Positions 21,343 to 34,158 of a DNA stretch of 64,000 nt are shown piece after piece. The notes beneath the pieces were generated by a model. The model saw only the letters and a list, made by a program, of their open reading frames with translations, searched no databases and was not told the DNA's origin. The stretch spans positions 691,621,198-691,685,197 of the forward strand of contig NC_134354.1 in NCBI RefSeq assembly GCF_048569485.1, given 5' to 3'. Position 1 is the first letter of the stretch. Every line of letters begins with the position of its first letter. The DNA comes from Anomaloglossus baeobatrachus (lineage: Eukaryota > Chordata > Amphibia > Anura > Aromobatidae). The translations under genes were made by a program, and so were the position numbers.

Positions 21343-24300
21343 TGTCGCGGGCGGGGAGGAGGGTGTCAGCACACCACGCTCACCCCTTCTGCTCGGGTCC
21401 GGCGGCTGCTGCTCAGTGGTGGCTCGAGCTGTGGGCCGGATCCCGGGGGTTCTCGAGCGGCACTCCTCGCCCGTGAGTGAAAAGGGGATTTTGGTTGGGG
21501 AGATTGTTTATTGTCCGTGACGCCACCCACGGTTGTGGTGATTGAGTGTACACCACCGCTGCTCTATATGGGGATCCCGGGGATGGTGAGGCGGAGCAGC
21601 CAGTTGTTGTGTTGTCCCTCCGTGGGTAGGGGTTGGTGATCCCGGGGCCCAGTGGGGTGCAGGGGCGCAGGGGCAGCGCTGTGCCTTGCGGCACTGAGGT
21701 ACTCACTCAGCCAGTAAACACGACACAGTTCTCGGTAAACAAACGGCTGGTTGGACGGGTCCCTCGGACGGTTCACGGTGCTGCGGTTCCCTGCAGTTAG
21801 CGGTGACGGTCTCTTCCCTGCACCTTTGAAATGTCTGTTTGGTAGCGATGGCTTCCCACCGGTTACCCGCTCCCCGACTACAATCTGGGCCGGAGGAGCT
21901 CCACACTTTGCCTGCAGGCGCCGGCCCTGGGAAACTGGTGCCTTGGCGGTGGCGGTGTTTCCCCGTTGTGGTTGGACCTTTGCCGTCAATCAGGACTTGC
22001 TTGTTGGGGGATCTACGTCCCCTTCACTAACGGATTTGGCAATTTACGGCGACTCCTAGCCTTGCCGGGATCCGAAAAGCCCCTGCCTTGGTGCTGAGTC
22101 TGACTGCCCTTTGTATACTGCTCCAGACCCCCGGGTACACACAGCCTCCGTGGTCCTTCCAGCAACCTCCAGACAGTCACACTGCAGACCTTCACCACCG
22201 TCTGCTGACCTTGCTGACTCCGTCTCGGCACACAGCCACAGACCAACTTCAGGCTTTCTGTCACTTCCACTGATGTTTCACTTTACTCTCGCTCCCTCCT
22301 GAGCTACACTCTGTTCACCTCCTACTCCTTCATGTTCCTCTCTCGACTCTCTCACTGTTCTCTCTGGTTTCTCCCGCCTCCAGAGCTGTGACCTCCTCGG
22401 TGGGCGGAGCCAACCGCCTGGCCCAGTCCTCCATGCAAAACAACTTTTAAACGGTCCCCACGGGGACAACGGTGCCGCCTCCAGCCGGTTGCAAATCACA
22501 CAGATAATCAGGTGAAACTTCGGTATCATTTTCTTATCATTCTTTCAACTTTTAAACAAACACAACAACCACTCTGTATATTCCCTGACCCCTTTTATTC
22601 ACAGAACGGTCTCCCTGTACCTAAGTGGGGGTCTACCTAGGTTGGAACGGGTGGACCTTCGGGGCCCGGTGTCAGTGGTGCTAGACAGTGGGGTAGAGGG
22701 AACAATCGGTTCCTCCTCCCTGCTATAGTGTGGAGCAGGCGGAGGTGTAGGGGAGCTGGGTACAGGTTCATCCCTGGGCACTGGCACGGGTTCTGGCTCA
22801 CGGTTAACCACTTCTACTACTTCTTCATCCACGGGTTGTGGGAACAGTATCACTGGAAGGATCACCGCGCCGTTCTGTGTAGGCCAGTTTGCTGGGAAGT
22901 CACCCATTACAGTGTGGATTACCTCTGCTGCCTTCTCCGCTGGTGGAGGAGCCGGTACTTCAGTCTCTGCCTTCAACGCTGGGGGGCATCTCTTTAGATG
23001 GTCCCGGGAAACTGTGGCCAGGGTGCCCCCTTGGTCACGACTGATCTGGTAGGCCTTCCCATCTCCCCATACGTAAGGGACTTGCTCCCACTGATCATCC
23101 AGCTTGTGGGCCTTCCTTTTCCGTTTCAGCACTACATCTCCTGGCTGGAAAGGGCCTGCGGACGCCTTCTGATTGAACCGGTGCTCTTGCTGTTCTCGAC
23201 TTCGACTGAGGTTTTTCTCTACATACTCCTGGATTTGTCGGTATTGTGCTCTCCTCCGACTTTCCCACTCCGCCGTCGAAGGGAGTGCTTCTGGGGCCTC
23301 CAACCCCATCTCCAGATCCACCGGCAGGCGGCCAGGCCGAGCCCTCATCAGATACGCTGGGGTGCACTTCGTTGAGCTAGACGGGATATTATTGTACATG
23401 TCGGCCAAGTCGGGTAACTTTTCCGGCCACATGTTCCGTTCTTCCAGCGGTAGCGTCTTGAGGAGCCCCAGGACCAAGTGGTTCACTTTCTCGCACATGC
23501 CGTTGGTTTGGGCGTGGTACGGAGTGGTCCGGATCTTCTTGCAGCCGTACAACTGGCAGAATTCGTGGAACACCTCTGCTTCAAAAGCCGGGCCTTGGTC
23601 AGTCAGCACCTTTTCGGGGTACCCATGGGGCCGGCAAAAATAGGCCTGGAACGCTCGAGCAGCGGTTCGACCAGTCAGGTCCTTAACGGGGACTACCACC
23701 ATAAATCTTGAGTAGTGGTCTACCATGGTCAATGCGTAGGTGTACCCACTTCGGCTAGGGGTGAGCTTGACATGGTCTAGGGCGACCAGCTCCAGCGGCT
23801 GATGGGTGACTATGGGATGTAAGGGTGCCCTCTGGCTGGTCTCGTCCTTTCTCCTCAGCGTACAAGGACCGCACTCTCGGCACCAGGCTTCCACCGATTC
23901 ACGCATCCCACTCCAATAGAACCGCTCCCTCAACAGCATCTCCAGCTTCTTCCACCCGAAGTGGCCAGCACCATCATGGTATGCCCGCAGGACAGTAGCG
24001 ACGTCAGCTTGAGGAATGACCAACTGGCATATTTTCTCATGAGTCTTCGGGTTGATCAGCTCACGGTACAGCCTCCCTTGGTGTAGGTAAAGTCGTTTCC
24101 GTTCTTTCCACAAGCGTCGGGCTTCAGCCGGAGCGGCAGGGTCTATTCCCGTAGCACCTTGTTCCACCAGGGTCTTGACAAGGCGAACAGCCGGCGCTTG
24201 GTCCTGAGCTTCCTGCCACTCTTGACTGGGCCGTGGGTCCAGATCCACTCGTTGCTGATGTACTTGTACCCTCTCAGTAAGCGGCTGGTGAAAAGCAGGC

Positions 24301-27300
24301 AACTCGATCTCCTCGAGGTCGTCATCCTCGCACCCCTCTTCTGACAAATGGGGCATTCGGGAGAGTGCATCAGCGTTTATGTTGACACGACCGGCTCGGT
24401 ACTTTATGGTGAAATCATAGTTGGCTAGCCGGGCTACCCACCGCTGCTCCAGTGCGCCCAACTTGGCCGTGTTCAGGTGAGTCAGCGGATTGTTGTCCGT
24501 AAACGCGGTGAATGTTGCTGCCGCTAAGTAGTGGCGGAACCGCTCCGTGATAGCCCAGACCAACGCCAATAGCTCGAGCTTAAAGGAGCTGTAGTTCTCA
24601 GGGTTCCTTTCGGTCGGCCGGAGTTTTCAGCTAGCGTAAGCAATCACCTTCTCCTTTCCGTCCTGGACCTGGGACAGAACCGCTCCTAGCCCCACGTTAC
24701 TGGCGTCCGTGTGGAGGATGAACGGGCGCCCATAATCAGGGTACACCAGGACCTCTTCTCCGGTCAAGGCCGCCTTCAACTGGCAAAAGGACTCCTCATG
24801 CTTGTTCTCCCACGACAGTGGGGCTCCAATGGGTCTACCACCTTTGGTCTGTCCCACGAGGAGGTCTTGCATGGGGGCAGCCATCTTCGTGTACCCCTTT
24901 ATAAAGCGCCGATAGTACCCCACCAGACCCAGAAACTGCCTTACTTCCCTCACTGTAGTTGGTCTCGGCCAGCTCTGGATGGCAGTAATCTTCTCAGGGT
25001 CGGGGGCGACACCATCCGCACTCACCACATGCCCTAGATACTGCACCCTTGGTTTCAGCAGGTGGCATTTAGAGGGCTTCAATTTCATCCCGTACTTGGC
25101 AAGGGACGCGAACACCTCGGCCAGGTGCTCCAGATGGGCTTCATACGTCTGGGAATAAACAATCACATCATCCAAGTACAACAGGACGGTCTCGAAGTTT
25201 AAATGTCCCAGACAGCACTCCATCAGCCGCTGGAAGGTCCCGGGGGCATTGCACAGCCCAAACGGCATGCTGTTGAATTCGCAGAGCCCCATCGGGGTGG
25301 TGAAGGCGGTCTTCTCCCGGTCCTCTGGGGCCACGGCCACTTGCCAGTATCCGCTGGTGAGGTCAAGGGTCGAGAAGTAGTTTGCAGTTCTCAGTGCAGC
25401 CAAAGACTCTTCAATACGAGGTAATGGATTGGCATCTTTATGGGTTATCTGGTTGATCTTCCGGTAGTCCACACACATCCGCATGGTACCATCCTTCTTC
25501 TTGACCAATACCAACGGAGCGGCCCAGGGACTACAGCTGTCCCGAATAACCCCTGCCTCCTTCATATTCCTCAACATATCTTTGGCACACTGGTAATGTG
25601 CAGGGGGAATAGGTCTATACCTCTCTTTGATAGGGGGATGTTCACCGGTGGGAATATGGTGTTGGACCCCCTTGATCTGCCCAAAGTCTAGGGGGTGCTT
25701 ACTGAAAACCTGTTCGTACTCCTGCACCACCCTGTATACCCCGGCCCTGTGATGTGTAGGGGTATCATCAGTGCCTACATGTAGCTGTTGATGCCACTCC
25801 TTTGTTTCCCCCTGGGGTGGGGAAGTGCTGGTGGTAGGTGGGAGTGTGGATGGACTGGCTTCCTGGATAGTGTGAGGGTCCAGGGTGAGCAGCTTGGCAA
25901 TGGTGGCATACCGGGGAAGCCTGACTTCTTCCTCTCCACAGTTCAGCACTCTCACAAGCACTCTCCCTTTCTTCACATCCACCACCCCTCGGGCGGCCAT
26001 TACAGTGGGCCAGTGCTCGGAAGGCATGGGCTCCATCATCGCAGGGTAGTCACGCCCCTGAGGCCCTACTGCTGCCCTACACCAGATCATCATCTCACTC
26101 CTAGGGGGCACAGTCAATGGAGCAACATCCATCACTCTCACTCCACCAATCTCCCCTCCTGTTGAGCTTACATGCTGGCGGTACATCAGGGCGCGGATCT
26201 AATGCTGCACAGCCCTCTGCCGGCTCCCTGCCGTTGTGGCGGCTAGCTGTTGCAATAGGGTCAACACATCAGCCATGCAGTGTTCCATCACATTGGTTCC
26301 CAGCACTATTTTCGGGTTATGATCACTGGGCTCATTCATGATCACAATCATACCCTGGTGTTGCAGTTCAGCTTGCCCCACTGTCATAGCCACTTGTTTA
26401 TACCCCACCTGGGTCAATGGAAGTCCATTAGCGGCAATCAATGTTATACTATTGTCTGGGGCGCCAGCTCGTCTACGGCCCAATACCGCTGGTACAACAT
26501 ATACGGTATGGTAGTTACCTGTGATCCAGTGTCCAAGAGAGCCATCACTGGTATGCCGTCCACAGCCACGGGGATGATGGGGCGGGCCCCGATGTATCGG
26601 TCCCGCCAGTCCGGGGGGCCACGATGTTCTACTCCTGAGGATTGGACCGGGGCCCCAGGGGTTGCTCGTTTAACGGGCACTGTCGGAAGTAATGGCCCGG
26701 CTTACGGCACTTGTAGCAGATTGGAGGTCTGCTCCGCGGGTTATTAGCACTTCTCCGCTGCATCCAGGGAACATCCTCGGGACTATCAGTCAGAGGTTGC
26801 AGTGCAGCAAGGATTTTGGCAAGGTCTCCATCCATGCGACGGACCTGGGCTGCCAGCTCTTCTACTGTGCTGCTCGGGGCTGCAGGTATTGGGGAGGTTG
26901 GTTTGGCTGAGGCCGCCACAACGGGAGCTGTCTCGACGGGCCACGGGACGGGTTCCAGAACTTCGGCAGCTGGGGGCTGTAGTGCTTTGATGGCCCGCTC
27001 CTTCAACACAGCAAAGTCCACATCAGGGTGTTCTAGGGCCCACAGCCGGAGCTGTTTACGATCCTCAGGGGACCTCATCCCCTGCGCAAATTGCTCCACT
27101 AACATCTTGTTGCTATCCGCCTCATTAATAGAGTTCACCCGCTTCAGCGTGCGGAGGGCGGTCTGCAGACGTAGAGCATAGTCCCGAATGCTATCCCCAG
27201 CTCGTTGCCGGCATTGGTAAAACTGCATCCTCAGCTCAGCTTCAGTCCGGGTCTCGAAGGCAGTCTGTAGCTTCTCAAAGATTTTGGCTACATAGAGCCG

Positions 27301-29057
27301 GTCCCCCTCGGCCCAGGTCTCCGCTTCCTGCTCCGCCGCTCCGGTTAACTGGCCTAGCACTATCGCTGCACGTTGCTTATCAGTCAGGGGGTACAGCTCT
27401 AGCAACGGGTTAAGCTTTTTCCGGAAAGCCTGTAGGGCATCCGGTTTCCCGTCATACTGCGGTAGCCAGGCAGCTCCGGGCGCATAGGGCAAGGAAAACG
27501 GCATGACCTGAGCAAGCGCGGGGGCCGCGGCACCTCCCGCCGGTATGGCCGGGACCTGGGCAGGCCCATTCCCATCCGCGGGTGCCGCTGCGGCTGCGAC
27601 CACCGCTCCTCCAGCGGCTCCGTCGGGCGCAGACATCTTGTTTCCGTCCCCCTTAGCTCTTTCCGGCCCCTCCTCTCTCTGGGCGGGGTCTTGGCCTTCG
27701 CGCCTCTACTACTCGAGAAGATGCTCGAGCGGGAACTTTTCGCGCCAAAGATGGCAGCTCCTGAAATTTTTCTGCCGGATACCTCCGGCGGTAACAAGGC
27801 GCACCTCTACCAGACGGCAGAGCGGTAAGATCCTGTTCGTGACACCAAGTTGTCGCGGGCGGGGAGGAGGGTGTCAGCACACCACGCTCACCCCTTCTGC
27901 TCGGGTCCGGCGGCTGCTGCTCAGTGGTGGCTCGAGCTGTGGGCCGGATCCCGGGGGTTCTCGAGCGGCACTCCTCGCCGGTGAGTGAAAAGGGGATTTT
28001 GGTTGGGGAGATTGTTTATTGTCCGTGACGCCACCCACGGTTGTGGTGATTGAGTGTACACCACCGCTGCTCTATATGGGGATCCCGGGGATGGTGAGGC
28101 GGAGCAGCCAGTTGTTGTGTTGTCCCTCCGTGGGTAGGGGTTGGTGATCCCGGGGCCCAGTGGGGTGCAGGGGCGCAGGGGCAGCGCTGTGCCTTGCGGC
28201 ACTGAGGTACTCACTCAGCCAGTAAACACGACACAGTTCTCGGTAAACAAACGGCTGGTTGGACGGGTCCCTCGGACGGTTCACGGTGCTGCGGTTCCCT
28301 GCAGTTAGCGGTGACGGTCTCTTCCCTGCACCTTTGAAATGTCTGTTTGGTAGCGATGGCTTCCCACCGGTTACCCGCTCCCCGACTACAATCTGGGCCG
28401 GAGGAGCTCCACACTTTGCCTGCAGGCGCCGGCCCTGGGAAACTGGTGCCTTGGCGGTGGCGGTGTTTCCCCGTTGTGGTTGGACCTTTGCCGTCAATCA
28501 GGACTTGCTTGTTGGGGGATCTACGTCCCCTTCACTAACGGATTTGGCAATTTACGGCGACTCCTAGCCTTGCCGGGATCCGAAAAGCCCCTGCCTTGGT
28601 GCTGACTGCCCTTTGTATACTGCTCCAGACCCCCGGGTACACACAGCCTCCGTGGTCCTTTCAGCAACCTCCAGACAGTCCCACTGCAGACCTTCACCAC
28701 CGTCTGCTGACCTTGCTGACTCCGTCTCGGCACACAGCCACAGACCAACTTCAGGCTTTCTGTCACTTCCACTGATGTTTCACTTTACTCTCGCTCCCTC
28801 CTGAGCTACACTCTGTTCACCTCCTACGCCTTCATGTTCCTCTCTCGACTCTCTCACTGTTCTCTCTGGTTTCTCCCGCCTCCAGAGCTGTGACCTCCTC
28901 GGTGGGCGGAGCCAACCGCCTGGCCCACCCCCTGGTGTGAATCATCAGCCTCTGGAGGAAGGCAACAAGGATTTGTGGGTTAGCTGGTGTACCTGCAGGG
29001 AATGTGGGGTGTGTGTGTGTTGTGACCTGTGTCCCCTGGCTTGCCCAGGGCGACACA
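21343..29057 (-). mobile_element. Ty3/Gypsy element 1 (LTR retrotransposon fossil)
   Basis: Parts on the minus strand: 5' LTR 27851-29057, primer-binding region just left of it, leader, gag region about 26629-27636, pol region about 22599-26680 (protease, reverse transcriptase, RNase H, integrase in Gypsy order), 3' noncoding part, and 3' LTR from 21343. LTRs start TGTGTCGCCC and end CGCGACA. The left flank ATAG (21339-21342) finds its partner at 32197-32200 after an inversion. The LTR copies are near identical, so the insertion is young. The element is broken, with a handful of breaks. It belongs to the same family as the element at 46068-54542. Confidence 0.92.
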
Positions 29058-29111
29058 TAAATCTAATAGACTATTGTAAGAGAATTGTCTAAATAAAGCT
29101 AAAATTATATA

Positions 29112-30237
29112 TAGTATATGACAAAAGTGAGTACACCCCTCACAGTTTTGTATATAATTATATCTTGTCATAGGACAACACTGAAGATATGACACTTTCA
29201 TACAATTTACAGTAGTCAATGTACAGCTTGCATAACAGTGTAAATGTGGTGTCCGCTAAATAACTCAACACACAGTCATTAATATCTAATCTGCTGGCAA
29301 TAAAAGTGAGTACATTCCTAAATGAAATGGGCATATTGTGCCCAATTAGCCATTTTCCCTCCCCGGTGTTATGTGACTCATTAGTGTTACAAGGTCTCAG
29401 GTGTGAATGGGGAGCAGGGGTGTTACATTTGGTGTTATCGCTCACACACTCTCTCATACTGGGCACTGGAAGTTCAACATGGCTCCTCATGGCAAAAAAT
29501 TCTCTGAGGATCTGAAAAAAGAATTGTTGCTCTACATAACGATGGTGTAGGCTATAAGATGATTGCCAACACCCTGAAACTGTGCTCCAGCATGGTGGCC
29601 AAGACCATACAGCAGTTTAACAAGACAGGTTACACTCAGAACAGGCCTCACCATGGTCAACCAAAAAAGTTGAGTGCATGTGCTCAGCGTCATATCCAGA
29701 AGGTTGTGTTTTTAGATTAGATGTATGAGTGCTACCGCCATTGCTATAGAGGTCAGCCTGTCAGTGCTCAGACTATACACCACACACTGCATCAAATTGG
29801 TCTGCATGGCTGTTGTCCCAGAAGGAAGCCTCTTCTAAACATGATGCACAATAAAGCCCACAAACAGTTTACTGAAGAGAAGCAGACTAAGGATATGGAT
29901 TACTTGAACGGCATCCTGTGGTCTGATGAGGTCTCCAACATTCACCAGCTCTGTGGTGTCGTCATAGAGAATGAAAGAGGATTCCAGTGGCTCCTCTGAA
30001 GCGCTAGTGAACTGCATGTCCAAGAGAGTTAAGGCAGTGCTTTAAAATAATGGTGGTCTCACAAAATATTGACACTTTGGGTACAATTTTACCATTTTCA
30101 ATTACACTGTTATACAAGCTGTACACTGACTACTTTGCATTGTATCAAAATGTCAGATCTTCAGTGTTGTTCCATGAAAAGATATAATAAAATGTTTACA
30201 AAAATGTGAGGGGTGTACTCACATTTGTGATTTACTG
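29112..30237 (+). mobile_element. Tc1-like transposon D, deleted and decayed
   Basis: Ends tatgacaaaagtgagtacac and gtgtactcacatttgtgatt are inverted, with TA at 30238-30239. At 1126 bp it is about 450 bp short of a full element. Transposase traces: MAPHGKKFSEDLKK near 29480, HTH-like GYKMIANTLK, then CPRRKPLL and GILWSDE near 29920, after which the frame jumps to unrelated tail sequence. Stops and shifts are scattered, for example the TAG at 29718. Confidence 0.8.
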
Positions 30238-30479
30238 TACTTTACTTGCTGATATACCAAGAGTCAGCCTGTCATGAAGGATATAATATTACGTTTCAAA
30301 CTATAAGCCTGCTCTATTTGAGACATCTTGCTGTAAGTCTATGGCAAGGCTTATAGAGTAACTTAAGTTTTATTATTAATTTAATTCTTTATCAGCATTT
30401 TTAAAGTAATGAATCTTTTTAATATACTTTACATTATTTTACATCCTTTTCTCTACCATTCTGAAAGTGTATAGCTCAT

Positions 30480-30700
30480 GCTCTTTTCAAAGCTGCTTTC
30501 AACTGCTGCTCTAGCAAAAATCTGTATTGAAACACTATTTACAAATACTCTTCCTGTTTTAACATGAAGGACAAAGAGATGATCCCATAGGTTGTGTATT
30601 TGTAAATACTGTTTGAGTACAGATTCTTGTTTAACCAGCAGTTCAAATCAGCTTCGAAAGGTGCATGAATAAAACGCTTTCAAAACTTTAAAAAAACAAA
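30480..30700. repeat. Imperfect foldback
   Basis: caaagctgctttcaactgct near 30487 recurs inverted near 30640 (agcagttcaaatcagctt), with tatttacaaatac facing gtatttgtaaatac. Tips unclear. Confidence 0.4.
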
Positions 30701-31078
30701 AATAAAACCTTGCTCTTTCAGCATGGTGTTTGGTAGAGAAGGGAGCAAAATATGGTATTGAATATATTTTTTAAGTCCTACGCAGCAGACAATTCACAAT
30801 CTTTCTTCTTCCATCACACTCTGGTATTGCTATGCTTTCTAGTATCCAACTAGACTTGAAACAAAACTGTGCAGCATAGAGAGGCAGTGTGTGGTATGGC
30901 AGATAGAACTTTCTGTAATGAATTCAGAAGATTAATCTGTGGATGCTCAAAATGTGCCCCCTTATGCCAGAAGCTGAAAGGTAAAACTACTAGTTTATAA
31001 CTTAAAACAACATAGAAACAACACTATGCAAAGTAAAGATAATTCCGAATTTTTATATGAGGACAACATTACTTCTAA

Positions 31079-31475
31079 GGCTGAGTTCACTTGTCCTGTA
31101 GTGATCCGTTAGGACGTAAACTGCAGAGATCCATTGGGAAAAAAATTTCTGCAAACCCAACTTTCTTTTGTTAGATAACTGATGTCTACTGGATCTGGTT
31201 TTTTTTTTTTAACATGAGAGTCTATGGAGAAGAATCTGTCAACAGATTGCTAATTAGCCTTCCATTTTTCTTGCATTTGTTAAGGATCTGTAACAAATGG
31301 AAGATAAATAGCAACCCATTAACGGATCCGATCTCCATAGACTCCCTTGTTAAAAAAAAATGGATCCAGCAAAAATCAGTTATTTAACAACGGACAAAAA
31401 GTTGTGTTTGCAGAACATTTTTGCCAATGGATCTCTGCAGGATCCAATCTAACAGATGATTACAGGAGATGTAAA
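31079..31475. repeat. Foldback MITE, decayed
   Basis: ctgcagagatccattggg (31121) faces ccaatggatctctgcag (31424), and gagtctatgg faces ccatagactc in the centre. The outer tips have diverged. Confidence 0.55.
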
Positions 31476-31700
31476 GGAGACCTGTCAAGAGCAGAAACAG
31501 GTCCCTTTTAGTAATTGCTTCATGCTATGTATTGATAGAGTGGAAACTCCTTTTCCATTATATCAAATGTTAATTGACCGTAAATCACCTAGTCAGTTCA
31601 TATAATGGACAGTATTGTGGGTAACAACACATTTGCCTACAGTACAGCACTCTAATAGTATGATTGTAAAGAAGCTGGGATTAATTGTTAGACGTACTAA

Positions 31701-32200
31701 GGCGGGCTTTGCACACTACGACATCGCAGGTGAGATGTTGGTGGGGTCAAATTGAAAGTGACGCACATCCAGCATCGCATGCGACATCGTAGTGTGTAAA
31801 GGCTAGATGATATGATTAACAAGCGCAAAAGCGTCGTAATCGTATCATCGGTGCAGCGTCGGCGTAATCCATAATTACGCTGACGCGACGGTCCGATATT
31901 GTTCCTCGCTCCTGCGGCAGCACACATCCCTGTGTGTGAAGTCGCAGGAGCGTGGAACATCTCCTACCGGCGTCACCGCAGCTTCCGTAGGATATGCGGA
32001 AGGAAGGAGGTGGGCGGGATGTTTACATCCCGCTCATCTCCGCCCCTCCGCTCCTACTGGCTGCCTGCCGTGTGACGTCGCAGTGACGCCGCACGACCCA
32101 CCCCCTTAATAAGGAGGCGGGTCGCCGGCCACAGCGACGTCGCAGGGCGGGTGAGTCCATGTGAAGCTGCCGTAGCAATAATGTTCACTACGGCAGCTAT
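31701..32200. mobile_element. Right part of the split Harbinger-like MITE, flipped
   Basis: GGCGGGCTTTGCACACTACG follows TAA; the segment aligns along the left 500 bp of the intact MITE at 34349 and ends cagctat exactly at the solo LTR. Together with 21248-21342 it makes one complete element of about 590 bp, but only if its orientation is reversed. Confidence 0.85.
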
Positions 32201-33401
32201 TGTGTCGCCCTGGGCAAGCCAGGGGACACAGGTCACAACACACACACACCCCACATTCCCTGCAGGTACACCAGCTAACCCACAAATCCTTGTTGCCTTC
32301 CTCCAGAGGTTGATGATTCACACCAGGGGGTGGGCCAGGCGGTTGGCTCCGCCCACCGAGGAGGTCACAGCTCTGGAGGCGGGAGAAACCAGAGAGAACA
32401 GTGAGAGAGTCGAGAGAGGAACATGAAGGAGTAGGAGGTGAACAGAGTGTAGCTCAGGAGGGAGCGAGAGTAAAGTGAAACATCAGTGAGAGAAAGCCTG
32501 AAGTTGGTCTGTGGCTGTGTGCCGAGACGGAGTCAGCAAGGTCAGCAGACGGTGGTGAAGGTCTGCAGTGGGACTGTCTGGAGGTTGCTGGAAGGACCAC
32601 GGAGGCTGTGTGTACCCGGGGGTCTGGAGCAGTATACAAAGGGCAGTCAGCACCAAGGCAGGGGCTTTTCGGATCCCGGCAAGGCTAGGAGTCGCCGTAA
32701 ATTGCCAAATCCGTTAGTGAAGGGGACGTAGATCCCCCAACAAGCAAGTCCTGATTGACGGCAAAGGTCCAACCACAACGGGGAAACACCGCCACCGCCA
32801 AGGCACCAGTTTCCCAGGGCCGGCGCCTGCAGGCAAAGTGTGGCGCTCCTCCGGCCCAGATTGTAGTCGGGGAGCGGGTAACCGGTGGGAAGCCATCGCT
32901 ACCAAACAGACATTTCAAAGGTGCAGGGAAGAGACCGTCACCGCTAACTGCAGGGAACCGCAGCACCGTGAACCGTCCGAGGGACCCGTCCAACCAGCCG
33001 TTTGTTTACCGAGAACTGTGTCGTGTTTACTGGCTGAGTGAGTACCTCAGTGCCGCAAGGCACAGCGCTGCCCCTGCGCCCCTGCACCCCACTGGGCCCC
33101 GGGATCACCAACCCCTACCCACGGAGGGACAACACAACAACTGGCTGCTCCGCCTCACCATCCCCGGGATCCCCATATAGAGCAGCGGTGGTGTACACTC
33201 AATCACCACAACCGTGGGTGGCGTCACGGACAATGAACAATCTCCCCAAGCAAAATCCCCTTTTCACTCACGGGCGAGGAGTGCCGCTCGAGAACCCCCG
33301 GGATCCGGCCCACAGCTCGAACCACCACTGAGCAGCAGTCGCCGGACCCGAGCAGAAGGGGTGAGCGTGGTGTGCTGACACCCTCCTCCCCGCCCGCGAC
33401 A
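32201..33401 (+). mobile_element. Solo LTR of Gypsy element 1 family
   Basis: Runs TGTGTCGCCC to CGCGACA, 1201 bp, near identical to the LTRs of element 1 but in opposite orientation. Right flank TTTA (33402-33405) matches the complement of TAAA at 29058-29061, its original left flank before inversion. It ends about 26 bp before the exon at 33428, so it forms most of that exon's upstream intron edge. Confidence 0.92.
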
Positions 33402-33427
33402 TTTACTATATTATATCTCTATTGCAG

Positions 33428-33586
33428 GATCACATCGGCTGGAGGAATGTTACTCGGCTGTTGGTCTTTGCCTCTGACGACGTCTTTCACATGGCAGGAG
33501 ATGGTAAATTAGCCGGTATCTACATCCCTACTGATGGCCGCTGCCACCTCAATGAGAATGGAGAGTATCACCACAGTAATATGTTT
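33428..33586 (+). CDS. itgb7: itgb7 exon: beta-I domain core
   Basis: Acceptor ctattgcag only about 26 bp after the end of the solo LTR; donor gtgagt; phase 0 both ends. Encodes DHIGWRNVTRLLVFASDD, then AGDGKLAGI and DGRCHLNENGEY. The Rossmann-fold strand LLVF and glycosylation site NVT are conserved in the family. The junction after NMF, before DYPSVG, is where beta integrin genes usually splice. Confidence 0.95.
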
Positions 33587-33679
33587 GTGAGTAATGATGA
33601 TATTTACAGTTCTTGCCCTCAATTTGACAACTATAGTCTGTTTTCAATAAATCTTTTATTCCCCTTGTGTCTGGCTCAG

Positions 33680-33775
33680 GATTACCCATCGGTGGGACAT
33701 CTCTCCCAGATCCTTACAGCGGCCAATATACAGCCTATATTTGCTGTCACCAGCAATGTCCTCCCCACCTATCAG
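33680..33775 (+). CDS. itgb7: itgb7 exon: beta-I domain, 32 codons
   Basis: Acceptor tggctcag, donor gtgtgt, phase 0 at both ends, exactly 32 codons from DYPSVGHLSQILTAANIQ to VLPTYQ. AANIQPIFAVTS is a beta-7-like signature. The intron separating it from the previous exon is only 93 bp, the shortest here and free of insertions. Confidence 0.95.
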
Positions 33776-34158
33776 GTGTGTACCAAAATGACCTCTATGT
33801 AGGAAGAGCAAATAAGCTTCACTGTCAGGTTGAAGACTTAATAGTTTTAGTGTTTAATCATCCTGTCCACATATCCTTCATTTTGGGCAGAAATGTAAAT
33901 CACCATTTTAGTGTATATATTGTGGCTCTGTAATCAGATCATTTTATGCTGATTATTCAGTATTTGAAATATTGTATTTTGAGTAATTTTTGGAACATTT
34001 ACAACAGCCAAAGTGAGGTGTAATGGACCCAATACTGTTATAAGTAGGACCTAGTATATTCTATACCTTACTCCATTTTGACAATCTCATACTTACCAAC
34101 ATAGTTGATAAAATAGTGAAATTTAACTCTCAGCCCAAAGGACTGCCCCAAGTATGAC
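33776..34158. other. Intron sequence
   Basis: No element recognised after the 32-codon exon. Confidence 0.5.

Larger units (their letters stand above)
29058..32200. other. Segment inverted between two oppositely oriented LTRs
   Basis: Read as it stands, neither flanking LTR insertion has a matching target duplication. If the segment is flipped, element 1 gains ATAG on both sides and the solo LTR gains TTTA on both sides, and the split MITE becomes continuous. The segment holds Tc1 D, foldbacks and the larger half of the MITE. Confidence 0.88.

Noticed and set aside
21564-33180. Repeated 141-, 102-, 97- and 63-codon frames at 21.4-22.3, 27.9-28.8 and 32.5-33.3 kb
   Set aside because: They lie wholly inside LTR copies and are repeated because the LTRs are; frames on both strands overlap, and no protein motif is present.
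27851-33401. The LTRs at 27851 and 32201 as the two ends of one element
   Set aside because: They are in opposite orientation, and the sequence between them has no retroelement interior; the inversion explains them better.
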